Assembly: GCA_030647095.1 (NCBI GenBank)
Contig: JAUSKH010000009.1
Span: 1 to 38,913, forward strand
From: Nanobdellota archaeon
GTDB taxonomy: Archaea; Nanobdellota; Nanobdellia; Pacearchaeales; GW2011-AR1
Direction: 5' to 3'
Length of the DNA: 38,913 bases
The notes below the pieces were generated by a model. That model was not told where the DNA came from. It did no database searches and saw only the letters and a list, made by a program, of their open reading frames with translations. Below are positions 16,794 to 26,286 of the stretch, in pieces; position 1 is the stretch's first letter; every line of letters begins with the position of its first letter. Made by a program: the position numbers and the translations under genes.

Positions 16794-19700
16794 ACTAGAA
16801 TTAATAACAACTTTATCTTTTATTTTAAGATAGCTCACATCCTCAAGAGAATATTTATCCAACACACCATCTTTAAACTTCAGTATAAAAACATGCGCAT
16901 TTGTACTAATTTGATCAAAGTCAATAGTCGCGTTATCATCATTGAAACCCATATATTCTACAGAATTAGCACTTTGAGCTATACGCAAAACAGAAACACT
17001 TTCATTTTCTAATACTATTTTAGTATTTTGAGCAATTAGTGTTGAATCAGGCGAAGGAGAATGCGGAATAAGAACGCTATTATATATTCTATTCTGACCA
17101 GAAGTAAGATTTACATGCTCCTTATTCCATATACGATATCTTTCGGTATTGCTACCAAGATAAGCATGATTATAACTTCCAACATAATCAGTAACAACCC
17201 GTCCTTTCATATTTGGGAAAATTATCAACAAATCCCAAGGAATATTTTGCCACTGGTTTAGATAGTATCTACCTCCAATATTCATAGAAGGAACTGTCTG
17301 GAAAGCAGTATTAAACCAATTAGATCCCTGAGCTCCATATATAGAAAGTGTTTGCCAAGCAGGTCCGACATCAACGCTAAGAGCACTACGAGCAGTAATA
17401 GTATCACTCACCCAAAGAATCCCTTCTTTGCTAAATATAAAACGTCTTCTTAATTGAGCAGGATTCCCAGTATAATTTTCTATATCAATAACAGCATAGC
17501 TCATCATATTATTATCTACAAACTCTGGAACAGTTGTATATTGCTTTCCATAATCAAGTTCATAACACTTATCTGTTACTCCTTTAAGCTGGAATGTATT
17601 ATGAAATTCACGGGCATTTCTTGTATATCCTGGATAACTTAATAATACGCTAGCATTGCTAATAAGAGAACTAATTCCTCCTGTATCGCAATGTCCATGT
17701 CCAAGAGCAGGAGCAAGCTCAATCATAGCATAGAATGAATCAGGTTGCCAGCCGTTTCTTAAAATTAGCTTATCAGGTATAATCTCAGGAAGAACATATG
17801 CAGGATACCCACTAATTGATCTCTCTGCTAAACCAAGTATTCTCACCCCATGACGATAGGTTACAACACTTGATACATTAGGAATTTGTTCTAAAGAATT
17901 GTCAGAAGCATACATCCATGCACTCATGAAAGCAGTCATAGAGTCTTGTTTGATATAATCAGTTCCCATAATATCTACTTTAGCAGACGGCACTCTCTGT
18001 TTTGTCCATTCAAAAGTTCTATGGGCGACCCACCGTAACTGTTTACTTAAAGTATCATCCCTACCTTCATAAGCACTAGCCCATTTTTCAAAGAAAGCTG
18101 TCCAATATCCAGGCCTATTATTAACTCCCCCAGAATTATCACCATATGTAGCAATAAAACCAAGAGGACTCGCGTAATTAAGATATCTTGAAATAAGCTC
18201 TTTAACTCTTGGGTCATTATAAACACTAGAACGTTCACTATCGTTCAAAGTTTCAATCCAGGTATTAAGTTCCATAAAGACTAGACCATTATAATTATAA
18301 GAATTAGTGTTAAAATCAGCATACTGATACCAGGAATCCCATACAGCGTTTGTATACCAAGTTCTATTATCATTACCTGCTACATTTGGGGAATTTGGAT
18401 ATAAATAATTTATAAGACGAATAGTTGTTCCAGGACCAAAACCAGCAGCATCCGCACCAATTTCGTGCGCATGAGACGACCACAACAACTCATTTTCCAT
18501 ACTCTTTTCGTACGTAAGCAAATAATCTCTTGCTTCATCCTTCTGCGCTTGCGTAAGATAATTATGTATCCACAAATATCCTTCGGCCATTATTGGTCCA
18601 TCAGATCTTCTCAAATATCTACCAGAAGGCGCAGAATAATTTGGATTAGTATAAACATTATAAAGAAGCCACATAAAACCAAGAGTTCTATTTATATAAT
18701 TAATATTTTGGATAGGAGGATTATGCAGAAGGTCATTACCATTACCTAAAGCACGATAAAAAAACGCCTGTTGTTTTATATACTCATAAGCATAAAAATG
18801 ATTAATATTAGTAGAGTTTTTACCAACATCACTTAAATAAAGATTATCACCATTCCCACCCCTATCTTTAAAAGTCCCGATAATATAGGTCAGATAAACA
18901 CTCCTATTAACAACTATTGCATTTAAAGAGGTAATATTTTTTTGTTGCCACCTACTCTCATTTATATTATCTATAAGAACCTGATAGTTAAAATAAGATT
19001 TAGTAAGCACATGAAGCGATACCTCTAAATATATCATTTCAGGTTTTCCAACACTCTCAAAATTATTACTTATGAGGAAGAAAGAAAAATTATCAGCCCC
19101 CTCATAATTATTATTAGGAATATAAAAAAGCAAATTATTTCCTCCATTTAGCATATAAGGAAGATCATTAGAAGACAAAGCATGATTATTAGAAGCGTCT
19201 TTTAACATTCCATGATCAGGTAAAGAATTTACAACAAAAGATGTTTCATTAGAATAATTTCCCATGAGGTAAATTGGTTGAACAGCACTAATATTTACAG
19301 CGACAACAACCACATTAGAATAAGCGCTAAGTAAAGAGGCACTTCCATTATAATCAAAACTAATAAATAAGTTTCCTGTATCGTTTTCTTCTCCAGAACC
19401 GCTACCAGTCACTGCAGTTGCAACAGGATTCGAAGATACAATAGATATTGATATATCAGTAGAAAGTACAACAGCGTATACCGAAATCTTAATTATTTTT
19501 CCTGTAAGACCATGCTCTGCAGCAAGGATGTGTATAGGTATAGTCTGCAATTCTTCTAACGAAGTCGTATTGTATTTAGTAATAGTAGAAATCTTTTTTG
19601 TATTGTCTTCTACTACAACAATAAAACCGATAACCTTGCCTTTCCCAGCGTTTCTCTGTAATACAAAGTCTATATTATTTTGCGAATCAACCTTAATGTT

Positions 19701-19871
19701 TCGTATAGTAAAACTAAGTGAATTGAACTGTAGTTCATCTTGGGTTTGTTGTCCTGCTCTCTGTAATAGCGGTCTGATGGAAAACCAGATAATTGCAACA
19801 GCTACCATCACTAACAAAACTAGAAGAACGCTCACAACTATTCCACTAAGTCCCCTTTTTTGCATTAACAA
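16767..19871 (-). CDS. Type IV pilin-like N-terminus fused to a heparinase II/III / alginate-lyase-like polysaccharide lyase
   Basis: Class III signal peptide QKRGLSGIVVSVLLVLLVMVAVAIIWF; (alpha/alpha) toroid-like region; GHGHCDTGGISSLISNASVLLSYPGYTRNAREFHNTFQLKG resembles the heparinase II/III catalytic motif. Confidence 0.8.
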   Translation of the reverse strand: MLMQKRGLSGIVVSVLLVLLVMVAVAIIWFSIRPLLQRAGQQTQDELQFNSLSFTIRNIKVDSQNNIDFVLQRNAGKGKVIGFIVVVEDNTKKISTITKYNTTSLEELQTIPIHILAAEHGLTGKIIKISVYAVVLSTDISISIVSSNPVATAVTGSGSGEENDTGNLFISFDYNGSASLLSAYSNVVVVAVNISAVQPIYLMGNYSNETSFVVNSLPDHGMLKDASNNHALSSNDLPYMLNGGNNLLFYIPNNNYEGADNFSFFLISNNFESVGKPEMIYLEVSLHVLTKSYFNYQVLIDNINESRWQQKNITSLNAIVVNRSVYLTYIIGTFKDRGGNGDNLYLSDVGKNSTNINHFYAYEYIKQQAFFYRALGNGNDLLHNPPIQNINYINRTLGFMWLLYNVYTNPNYSAPSGRYLRRSDGPIMAEGYLWIHNYLTQAQKDEARDYLLTYEKSMENELLWSSHAHEIGADAAGFGPGTTIRLINYLYPNSPNVAGNDNRTWYTNAVWDSWYQYADFNTNSYNYNGLVFMELNTWIETLNDSERSSVYNDPRVKELISRYLNYASPLGFIATYGDNSGGVNNRPGYWTAFFEKWASAYEGRDDTLSKQLRWVAHRTFEWTKQRVPSAKVDIMGTDYIKQDSMTAFMSAWMYASDNSLEQIPNVSSVVTYRHGVRILGLAERSISGYPAYVLPEIIPDKLILRNGWQPDSFYAMIELAPALGHGHCDTGGISSLISNASVLLSYPGYTRNAREFHNTFQLKGVTDKCYELDYGKQYTTVPEFVDNNMMSYAVIDIENYTGNPAQLRRRFIFSKEGILWVSDTITARSALSVDVGPAWQTLSIYGAQGSNWFNTAFQTVPSMNIGGRYYLNQWQNIPWDLLIIFPNMKGRVVTDYVGSYNHAYLGSNTERYRIWNKEHVNLTSGQNRIYNSVLIPHSPSPDSTLIAQNTKIVLENESVSVLRIAQSANSVEYMGFNDDNATIDFDQISTNAHVFILKFKDGVLDKYSLEDVSYLKIKDKVVINSSSRKSEGSF

Positions 19872-19930
19872 AAAAGTTATTCTTGATTAATAAATGTTTC
19901 TTCTAATAGATAATAAAATCTTATTTTTTA

Positions 19931-20010
19931 CCTATAGTCAAGGACATTAATATTTCCTTAGTTTGTCGTTGACTATTTAGGGAAAGATTTTTGTCTTTCA
20001 CTATAGTCAA
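19931..20010. repeat. Nested palindrome repeat, copy 1 (CCTATAGTCAAGGACAT...TTGACTATTTAGGGAAAGA...CTTTCACTATAG)
   Basis: Flank-for-flank match to 29910-30044; TAGTCAA/TTGACTA and CTATAG...CTATAG stems. Confidence 0.8.
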
Positions 20011-20068
20011 AATTTATGTCTTTCCGGACAAAGCAGAAAAATCCTTCCATAACTGAACAGATAAAAAT

Positions 20069-20875
20069 CTATCTTTTCCAAATTCTCCTCATAACGTCTT
20101 GAGTATTTCCATAAGGATCTCTTATACCTATCAAATTGCGCTCCCCCAACTCATTTCTAAATTCTAACTCCCGTTGTAATCCAATATAGCTTGATTCTAC
20201 AGATTCTCTCTCAGAATCCCTATAAAATCTATCTCTATAAGCAACAATATAAATCGCAGCTTCCTGTTGTATTGATGTAACAGCAGCCGTAATATGCTGC
20301 GCCAAACATCTCTTAGAATTAAAACCAAAAAATCTACTTCCCACCATAATCTCTTTTATTGATAGCTCTTCAAGAAAACATTTTTTCTCAGAAATATCAG
20401 TAAAATCATTGCCATTATCTAAAGTCCTTGCCTTAAGCTGAACATCTTTCTTTAAATATAAATAATAACTAGCAGAATACTCCTTTTCCAAATAACCTTT
20501 TCTTCCACCAAATGATTGTTTTAACATTACCAAACTACCATTAAGCTCGTCTGGACTAAAAATAATCTCCTTTTCAATATGAACAGATGAATAATCATCT
20601 ACCAAATGTAAATAGTCCAACCATGCATAAGCAATAGTTGCCTTAGTTTCGTCTACATCTTTTCCTAAAGGAATAGATAGCATTCTTCTACTAAACGCTA
20701 AAATCATTTCCATTTTTTCGACCTTTTCTTCTTTTAAAAAACATAATGGAAATTTGATTCGCCTATTCCCTTCTTCCTCAATTAAATGCTCCTCATCCAA
20801 AGCGTTCTGCCTATTATACGCATATCTTACAACATTCAATGCTTTCTTAAATTCCTTAGGATCGTATGAACTCAT
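20069..20875 (-). CDS. Hypothetical protein
   Basis: 268-aa intact ORF, divergent from the herA-like gene. Confidence 0.75.
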   Translation of the reverse strand: MSSYDPKEFKKALNVVRYAYNRQNALDEEHLIEEEGNRRIKFPLCFLKEEKVEKMEMILAFSRRMLSIPLGKDVDETKATIAYAWLDYLHLVDDYSSVHIEKEIIFSPDELNGSLVMLKQSFGGRKGYLEKEYSASYYLYLKKDVQLKARTLDNGNDFTDISEKKCFLEELSIKEIMVGSRFFGFNSKRCLAQHITAAVTSIQQEAAIYIVAYRDRFYRDSERESVESSYIGLQRELEFRNELGERNLIGIRDPYGNTQDVMRRIWKR

Positions 20876-20951
20876 AAAAAAAGGTAGTTACTTAACTTTT
20901 AAATCTTTATCATACATAAACATTTAATAAATACCTAAACATCTAACTCAC

Positions 20952-23564
20952 ATGCCATATGATATTATAATCGGCAGGGATTCTGCTGATAAAGAGAAAT
21001 TCGAAAAAAGAGGCCTTATCTTTCTAGGAAAAGGCTATGTTAAAATGGGGAACTATACCTCTCTTTCAAATAAAATCTGGATGGATGTCGCAAGGTCTCA
21101 TGTAATTCTTGTTGCTGGCAAGAGAGGTTCCGGAAAGTGTCTTCATGGAGATACGTTAATAACTCTAGAAAATGGGGAACAAATACCAATAAAAGACCTG
21201 GAAAATAACAAAGAAAATGTGCTTTCGTTAAATGAAAAACTCAAAATAGAGAAGAGTAAAAAATCTGACTTTTTTTCAAGGAAAGTAAATAGATTACTAA
21301 AAATAAAATTGAGAAGTGGAAAGGAAATTAAATTGACTCCAGAACATCCTTTATTTACAATAAAAGGCTGGGAAGAAGCTCAAAAACTGAATCTTGGTAG
21401 TAGAATAGCAACTCCTAGAAAACTTCCTTGTTTTGGTGATAAGGAAATGCCAGAACATGAAGTAAAGATTCTTTCTTACTTAATAGCGGAAGGACACACA
21501 AAGAAAATAGTCCTATTTGCAAATATGGATGAAAAGATTGTTAGTGAATTTAAAGAATCGTTAAAACTTTTTGATCCATCATTAAGATTAATCAAAGAAA
21601 AAGAAGCCCATTATAGAATATCCTCTCCAAAATGGACAAATAAAGTCTTAGAACATAATAAAGAAAGAAACGAGAAAGGTCAATTTATAAAAGGCAATAA
21701 AAATATCTATAAAAAAAGAAGCATTAGAAAGCTTATAGAGAGAGAACAGTTATTTGGTTTGTTATCTACAGAGAAGTATTTATCACAAAATATTATGCAG
21801 TTAAATAAGGAGCAACTTTCTCTATTCTTAAACAGATTATTCAGCTGTGACGGAAGTATTTATAAAACCAACAATAATTGGGAAATATCATATTGTTCAT
21901 CGTCAGAAAAACTAATAAAACAAGTACAGAATTTACTATTGAGATTTGGGATTTTATCAAAACTAAGAAATAAAAGAATAAAATTAAATGGTAAAATCTT
22001 TCATTCATATGAACTAGTATTGAACGGTAATAATGTAACTGATTTCATAGATAATATCGGATTTTATGGTATCAAAGAACAGAGAGCAGCTATTGCGTTA
22101 AAAGAAGTAAGCAAAATAAAAAGGAATCCTAACGTTGATACAATTCCTAAAGAAATTTGGCAATTTTATAAGCCACAAAATTGGGCAGATTTAGGAAGAG
22201 CTATTGGATATAAACATCCTAAAGCAATGCGAGAACGCGTTCATTACTCTCCCTCTCGTCAAACCATGCTCCAAATAGCAAAAGTAGAAAATCATAACGG
22301 CTTAAAAATGCTAGCCGAATCTGATATATTCTGGGACGAAATAGTGTCAATGGAAATGCTAGAAGGAGAGTTTACTGTTTATGATATATGTGTTCCTAAA
22401 AATCATAATTTCATAGCTAATGATATAATAGTCCATAATAGTTACACGTTAGGAGCAATAGCAGAAGAAATTGCCAGCCTTCCAGAAGAGACTTCAAAGA
22501 ATATAGCTTCCATAATTTTTGATACAATGGGAATTTTCTGGACAATGAAATATAAAAATGAAAAAGAAAAAGAACTCTTAGATTCATGGCAATTAGAATC
22601 AAAATTTCTACCAGCGAAAGTGTTTATTCCTTTTGGAAAAATGGAAGAATACAAACAAAAACTAATTCCTTTTGACGAAACCTTCGCACTTAAATCATCC
22701 GAATTAGAAGCGGAAGATTGGATTACGCTTTTTAATTTAGAAATGACTTCTCCAGCAGGAGTTCTCATAGAAAGAATAATTACAAAAATGAAAGAATCTG
22801 GTTTTCCATTCACACTTTCAGAAGTACAAAAAACAATAGAAAAAGATTCACGATCATCACAAGAAACAAAAGAAATTGGAATTTCCCTATTTTCTGCAGC
22901 AGATAGCTGGGGAATTTTCGCAAAAACAGCAGAAGGCACAAAAATAAAAGATTTAATAAATCCAGGAGTAACGACCATTTTAGATATCTCCATTTATAGT
23001 TCAATTGGAGCATTTAATATTAGAGCTTTAGTAATTAGTCTAGTCTCTCGTAAATTATTCACTTCAAGAATGGATACAAGAAGAAAAGAAGAATTTGAAT
23101 CTCTTCAAAAAGGACAAGATTATCTATCATATAAATCAGAAAGAGAAGAACCTCTTATCTGGATATTTGTTGATGAAGCTCATGAATTTCTTCCACGAGA
23201 AGGAAAAACACCTGCTACAGACGCCCTTGTTCAACTCTTAAGAGAAGGTCGCCAGCCAGGTATTTCCCTAGTGCTGGCAACACAACAACCAGGTCAAATT
23301 CATAAAGATGTAATGACTCAATCAGATATAATAATTTCACATCGTGTAACAGCAAAACCTGATATAGAAGCCTTAAATGAAATAATGCAAACTTATCTCT
23401 TAAGCAGTATAAAACAACAAATTGATGATCTTCCCTCTCTCAAAGGTTCTGCTATCGTACTAGATGATAATTCAGAACGCATTTATCCAATTAGAGTGAG
23501 ACCACGATTCACCTGGCACGGCGGTGAAGCTCCAACTGCTGTAAAAGCAGAAATAAAGTTATAA
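20952..23564 (+). CDS. HerA-like (DUF87) P-loop ATPase containing an intein
   Basis: Extein VILVAGKRGSGK|SYTLGAIAEEI Walker A; LIWIFVDEAHEFLP Walker B; LREGRQPGISLVLATQQP sensor/arginine region. Confidence 0.93.
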   Translation: MPYDIIIGRDSADKEKFEKRGLIFLGKGYVKMGNYTSLSNKIWMDVARSHVILVAGKRGSGKCLHGDTLITLENGEQIPIKDLENNKENVLSLNEKLKIEKSKKSDFFSRKVNRLLKIKLRSGKEIKLTPEHPLFTIKGWEEAQKLNLGSRIATPRKLPCFGDKEMPEHEVKILSYLIAEGHTKKIVLFANMDEKIVSEFKESLKLFDPSLRLIKEKEAHYRISSPKWTNKVLEHNKERNEKGQFIKGNKNIYKKRSIRKLIEREQLFGLLSTEKYLSQNIMQLNKEQLSLFLNRLFSCDGSIYKTNNNWEISYCSSSEKLIKQVQNLLLRFGILSKLRNKRIKLNGKIFHSYELVLNGNNVTDFIDNIGFYGIKEQRAAIALKEVSKIKRNPNVDTIPKEIWQFYKPQNWADLGRAIGYKHPKAMRERVHYSPSRQTMLQIAKVENHNGLKMLAESDIFWDEIVSMEMLEGEFTVYDICVPKNHNFIANDIIVHNSYTLGAIAEEIASLPEETSKNIASIIFDTMGIFWTMKYKNEKEKELLDSWQLESKFLPAKVFIPFGKMEEYKQKLIPFDETFALKSSELEAEDWITLFNLEMTSPAGVLIERIITKMKESGFPFTLSEVQKTIEKDSRSSQETKEIGISLFSAADSWGIFAKTAEGTKIKDLINPGVTTILDISIYSSIGAFNIRALVISLVSRKLFTSRMDTRRKEEFESLQKGQDYLSYKSEREEPLIWIFVDEAHEFLPREGKTPATDALVQLLREGRQPGISLVLATQQPGQIHKDVMTQSDIIISHRVTAKPDIEALNEIMQTYLLSSIKQQIDDLPSLKGSAIVLDDNSERIYPIRVRPRFTWHGGEAPTAVKAEIKL
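21138..22439 (+). other. Intein (434 aa) with DOD/LAGLIDADG homing endonuclease domain
   Basis: Starts Cys1 CLHGDTLITLENGEQIPI (block A), LTPEHPLFT (block B), ILSYLIAEGHT and FLNRLFSCDGSI (degenerate LAGLIDADG), ends VYDICVPKNHNFIANDIIVHN with +1 Ser. Confidence 0.96.
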
Positions 23565-23669
23565 TCAAAAAATCCTTGTATAATCTTTGGATTTTTGGAT
23601 GCTCAAGATGTAAAGATTTCTCAAGCATCTTGACATAAGACTTATAAACAATATATTTACCACATATAT

Positions 23670-24605
23670 ATGACCAAGATATTCTCGGTTTTAAGTAGAT
23701 TAGTAAAGCCCGATGGACAAGAAACTTCTGAAGAAAAATTAGAAGATAAAATTAACCAAGTCTTAGCAAAAGAAAAAGAAAAAATATATCCAACAACAGA
23801 GGACATTGAAAGGTTCGGTTGGGTAACTGGAGATAATAATCCTGTACATCGCCTAAAAAGCCGTGCAAAAAAAATGGGTTTTGACAATACGCCTATTATG
23901 GGCGCGCATATGGCTGCTTATGGAGAACAATATATTGTTGGCGCTGTTCAAACAATACGTGAATATGTAAGTTCAGATCTAAAAATAATAGGCCAAAAAA
24001 CAAAATTCACTGCCCCAATTTACCCTCAAGAAAATATGTGGTGGCAAGTAAAGGGTGCACAAGAAAAGGGAGACACAAGATTTGATCTTTCTATAACAGG
24101 TGAGGTAAAAGGAAAGCCAAATCGTAATACAGTAGTAGAAATAACTTCACGCCTTGGCTCTGCATATCCTGCTATGCCTCAAATAGCAGGCCCATTACAT
24201 TCACGAAAATATTTATTAGAATTAGATCACTTAGAAGAATTCTATAATAGTGTAGGAGGAAAATACGCAGGGAAAGTTCCTCACTCTCTTACTGCTGCAT
24301 TCGTTCCAGCTACCCTGCTTCAATTGCTTGAAGAAAGGGCACATACAATGGAAGGAGCAAATCTAGTAATGGATTTTGATTTCCTCAACGACTCACAATT
24401 AGGTCTTATGCAAGTAGATATCTTCCCGCCAGAAAGACCTCCGAGAGAGAGAAAAGGAAAAGACCCAAATACAGGAGAACAAAAAGTCGAAGGTTACATA
24501 TATCAATTCAGAGCAGTAGTAAGCCAAAAAACAAAACCAATCTTATATGGAGAAATAATGTCATTTACACCTAAAAAAATAGACCTAATATCTAATTCAA
24601 CATAA
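23670..24605 (+). CDS. MaoC-like/hot-dog-fold dehydratase domain protein
   Basis: FGWVTGDNNPVHRLKSRAKKMGFDNTPIMGAHMAAYGEQYI matches the R-hydratase motif (GDxNPxH...GxIxxGxH-like). Confidence 0.8.
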   Translation: MTKIFSVLSRLVKPDGQETSEEKLEDKINQVLAKEKEKIYPTTEDIERFGWVTGDNNPVHRLKSRAKKMGFDNTPIMGAHMAAYGEQYIVGAVQTIREYVSSDLKIIGQKTKFTAPIYPQENMWWQVKGAQEKGDTRFDLSITGEVKGKPNRNTVVEITSRLGSAYPAMPQIAGPLHSRKYLLELDHLEEFYNSVGGKYAGKVPHSLTAAFVPATLLQLLEERAHTMEGANLVMDFDFLNDSQLGLMQVDIFPPERPPRERKGKDPNTGEQKVEGYIYQFRAVVSQKTKPILYGEIMSFTPKKIDLISNST

Positions 24606-25365
24606 TAAAATCAACTCTCCACCTAAACTTCCTAACTCCAATATCTCCTGCTTTTTTTATCTTTAAAATCTTAATCTTTTTTTTCGCTTTTTTAGCTTCG
24701 TTCTTAATTAGCTCTCCTAAATCATTAACCTCATCAATATTATAAAAACCATAATAATGAATCATACTTCCTTTCTTTATCTTCTTAAGCGCAACATCCA
24801 AAAAACTATCTTTTAAATTAGGTCTAGCCATTACTATTCTATCAAACTTTCCTTCTAATTTGGGTAATTTTTTACGAACATCTCCTTGAATAATCTTAAC
24901 AACATTCTCGACTTTATTCCTCCTGGTATTCTCCAAAGCATATTTACAGCATTCTCTTCCTAATTCCACATTAACAACTTCAGAAGGTCTAGCAAATTTA
25001 GCAATAACTACCGCATAAGGAGCAACCCCTCCAAACATAACTAAAACTCTTTCTCTTTTTTTCACCATTTTAGCAATCTCAAGTCTCTCGCTCGCAAGAC
25101 GTGGGGAAAAATAACAGCTATCAACATTCAATCTAAAAATACATCCATTTTCTTTATACAAAGCTTCCTTAGTATTTTCTCCCGTCAAAAACTTAGTCTT
25201 AGGTATTCTCAATCTTCCTTTTATTTTATCAACCTTCTCCAACACAGTTCTTACATGTTTCTTCTCATTCAGAAATTTCTCAGCCCATCTTTTTTTCTCT
25301 TTTACAGAAGTCTTCCTAGGAAATTTAACAATAACAATATTGCCTAAGATATCATAATTAGCCAT
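24592..25365 (-). CDS. Trm5/Taw2-like class I SAM methyltransferase (tRNA m1G37-type)
   Basis: ILGNIVIVKFP, TGENTKEALYKENGCIFRLNVDSCYFSPRLASERLEIAKMV, VLVMFGGVAPYAVVIAK, RIVMARPNLKDSFLDVAL. Confidence 0.88.
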   Translation of the reverse strand: MANYDILGNIVIVKFPRKTSVKEKKRWAEKFLNEKKHVRTVLEKVDKIKGRLRIPKTKFLTGENTKEALYKENGCIFRLNVDSCYFSPRLASERLEIAKMVKKRERVLVMFGGVAPYAVVIAKFARPSEVVNVELGRECCKYALENTRRNKVENVVKIIQGDVRKKLPKLEGKFDRIVMARPNLKDSFLDVALKKIKKGSMIHYYGFYNIDEVNDLGELIKNEAKKAKKKIKILKIKKAGDIGVRKFRWRVDFIMLN

Positions 25366-25415
25366 TATCTCTCAAGAACAACAATGTTTAAAAAAACTCG
25401 CTTCCCTCTAAAAAC

Positions 25416-25685
25416 ATGGTTTATCAAAATAGAGCAAGCATTACAAAAGTTTTTAGAGAAGAATATAAAAAAGAATACGATGAATATCCTAATACTGAAG
25501 TTAATGAAAATACTTATATCTTTAGAGATTTACATCTAGACATACCTCTAGGAAGGCTTGGAGCTATAACTCTAGTTGAAGCAGTCGCTGATAGGTTTAA
25601 TATACCAAGAGCAAATATAACAAATAAATTAAAAAATAGAGATTACAAATTTGGAGAAATCCTAGATATTTTCCAAGAAGCCTAA
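25416..25685 (+). CDS. Small hypothetical protein, weakly acyl-carrier-protein-like C-terminus
   Basis: LGRLGAITLVEAVADRFNIPRANITNKLKNRDYKFGEILDIFQ resembles ACP helix II-IV spacing, but the phosphopantetheine Ser position is Arg. Confidence 0.55.
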   Translation: MVYQNRASITKVFREEYKKEYDEYPNTEVNENTYIFRDLHLDIPLGRLGAITLVEAVADRFNIPRANITNKLKNRDYKFGEILDIFQEA

Positions 25686-25692
25686 TCAACAA

Positions 25693-25968
25693 ATGACAGA
25701 CCACGCTCCTGAATATATCATAGAAGTAGTTCTCTTTAATTTTTATGCCACTGTCAAGAGAGAATCATTCTCCGAAGAAAAAACACCACCACTTACCACA
25801 CAGTTTACAAAAATCTATAAAACAGCTGAAGAACGAGAATCTCAAAAAAAATATATCAGAAGACGATCTGCAAAAGAGTTAGGAATTCCAGAAGAACAAT
25901 TACCCCCCTACAAAGAAGAGAATTATAAAACTTTAGGTGATATCGTAGCAGAAATAAAAAACTTCTAG
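25693..25968 (+). CDS. Small hypothetical protein
   Basis: 91-aa ORF 7 nt after the preceding gene. Confidence 0.65.
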   Translation: MTDHAPEYIIEVVLFNFYATVKRESFSEEKTPPLTTQFTKIYKTAEERESQKKYIRRRSAKELGIPEEQLPPYKEENYKTLGDIVAEIKNF

Positions 25969-26022
25969 CAAGAAAACTTTATATATCCCCTTTACTTCAT
26001 TTTAAAAACAGAAGAGGATAAA

Positions 26023-26277
26023 ATGTCAAAAATTGTTGGATATATCATAGCGCTCGTAGGTCTAGTAGGTGTAGCTGCCTCATCAGTCCCACTAATAAGC
26101 GACTTTATCCCCATACTAAAACTTCCTTTCAGTAGCACAATAATTCTAGGTGTATCCCTCGTGCTTGTAGTTATAGGACTCCTATTCGCCTCAAAAGGCA
26201 GTCGTGGAAAACAACCAGCAGAAGTACCTATTTATCAAGGCAAAAATGTAGTTGGCTATAGAAGAATGAGAAAATAA
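26023..26277 (+). CDS. Small two-TM membrane protein
   Basis: 84 aa; two hydrophobic helices, TATA-like TTTATATA upstream. Confidence 0.7.
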   Translation: MSKIVGYIIALVGLVGVAASSVPLISDFIPILKLPFSSTIILGVSLVLVVIGLLFASKGSRGKQPAEVPIYQGKNVVGYRRMRK

Positions 26278-26286
26278 AGATAACTC

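Noticed and set aside
17061-18749. Several 60-95 aa ORFs on both strands within 17061-18749
   Set aside because: All inside the lyase gene; no domain content.
22442-22993. 183-aa minus-strand ORF and neighbouring antisense ORFs (22417-22602, 22810-23013)
   Set aside because: Antisense to the HerA-like extein with convincing Walker motifs.
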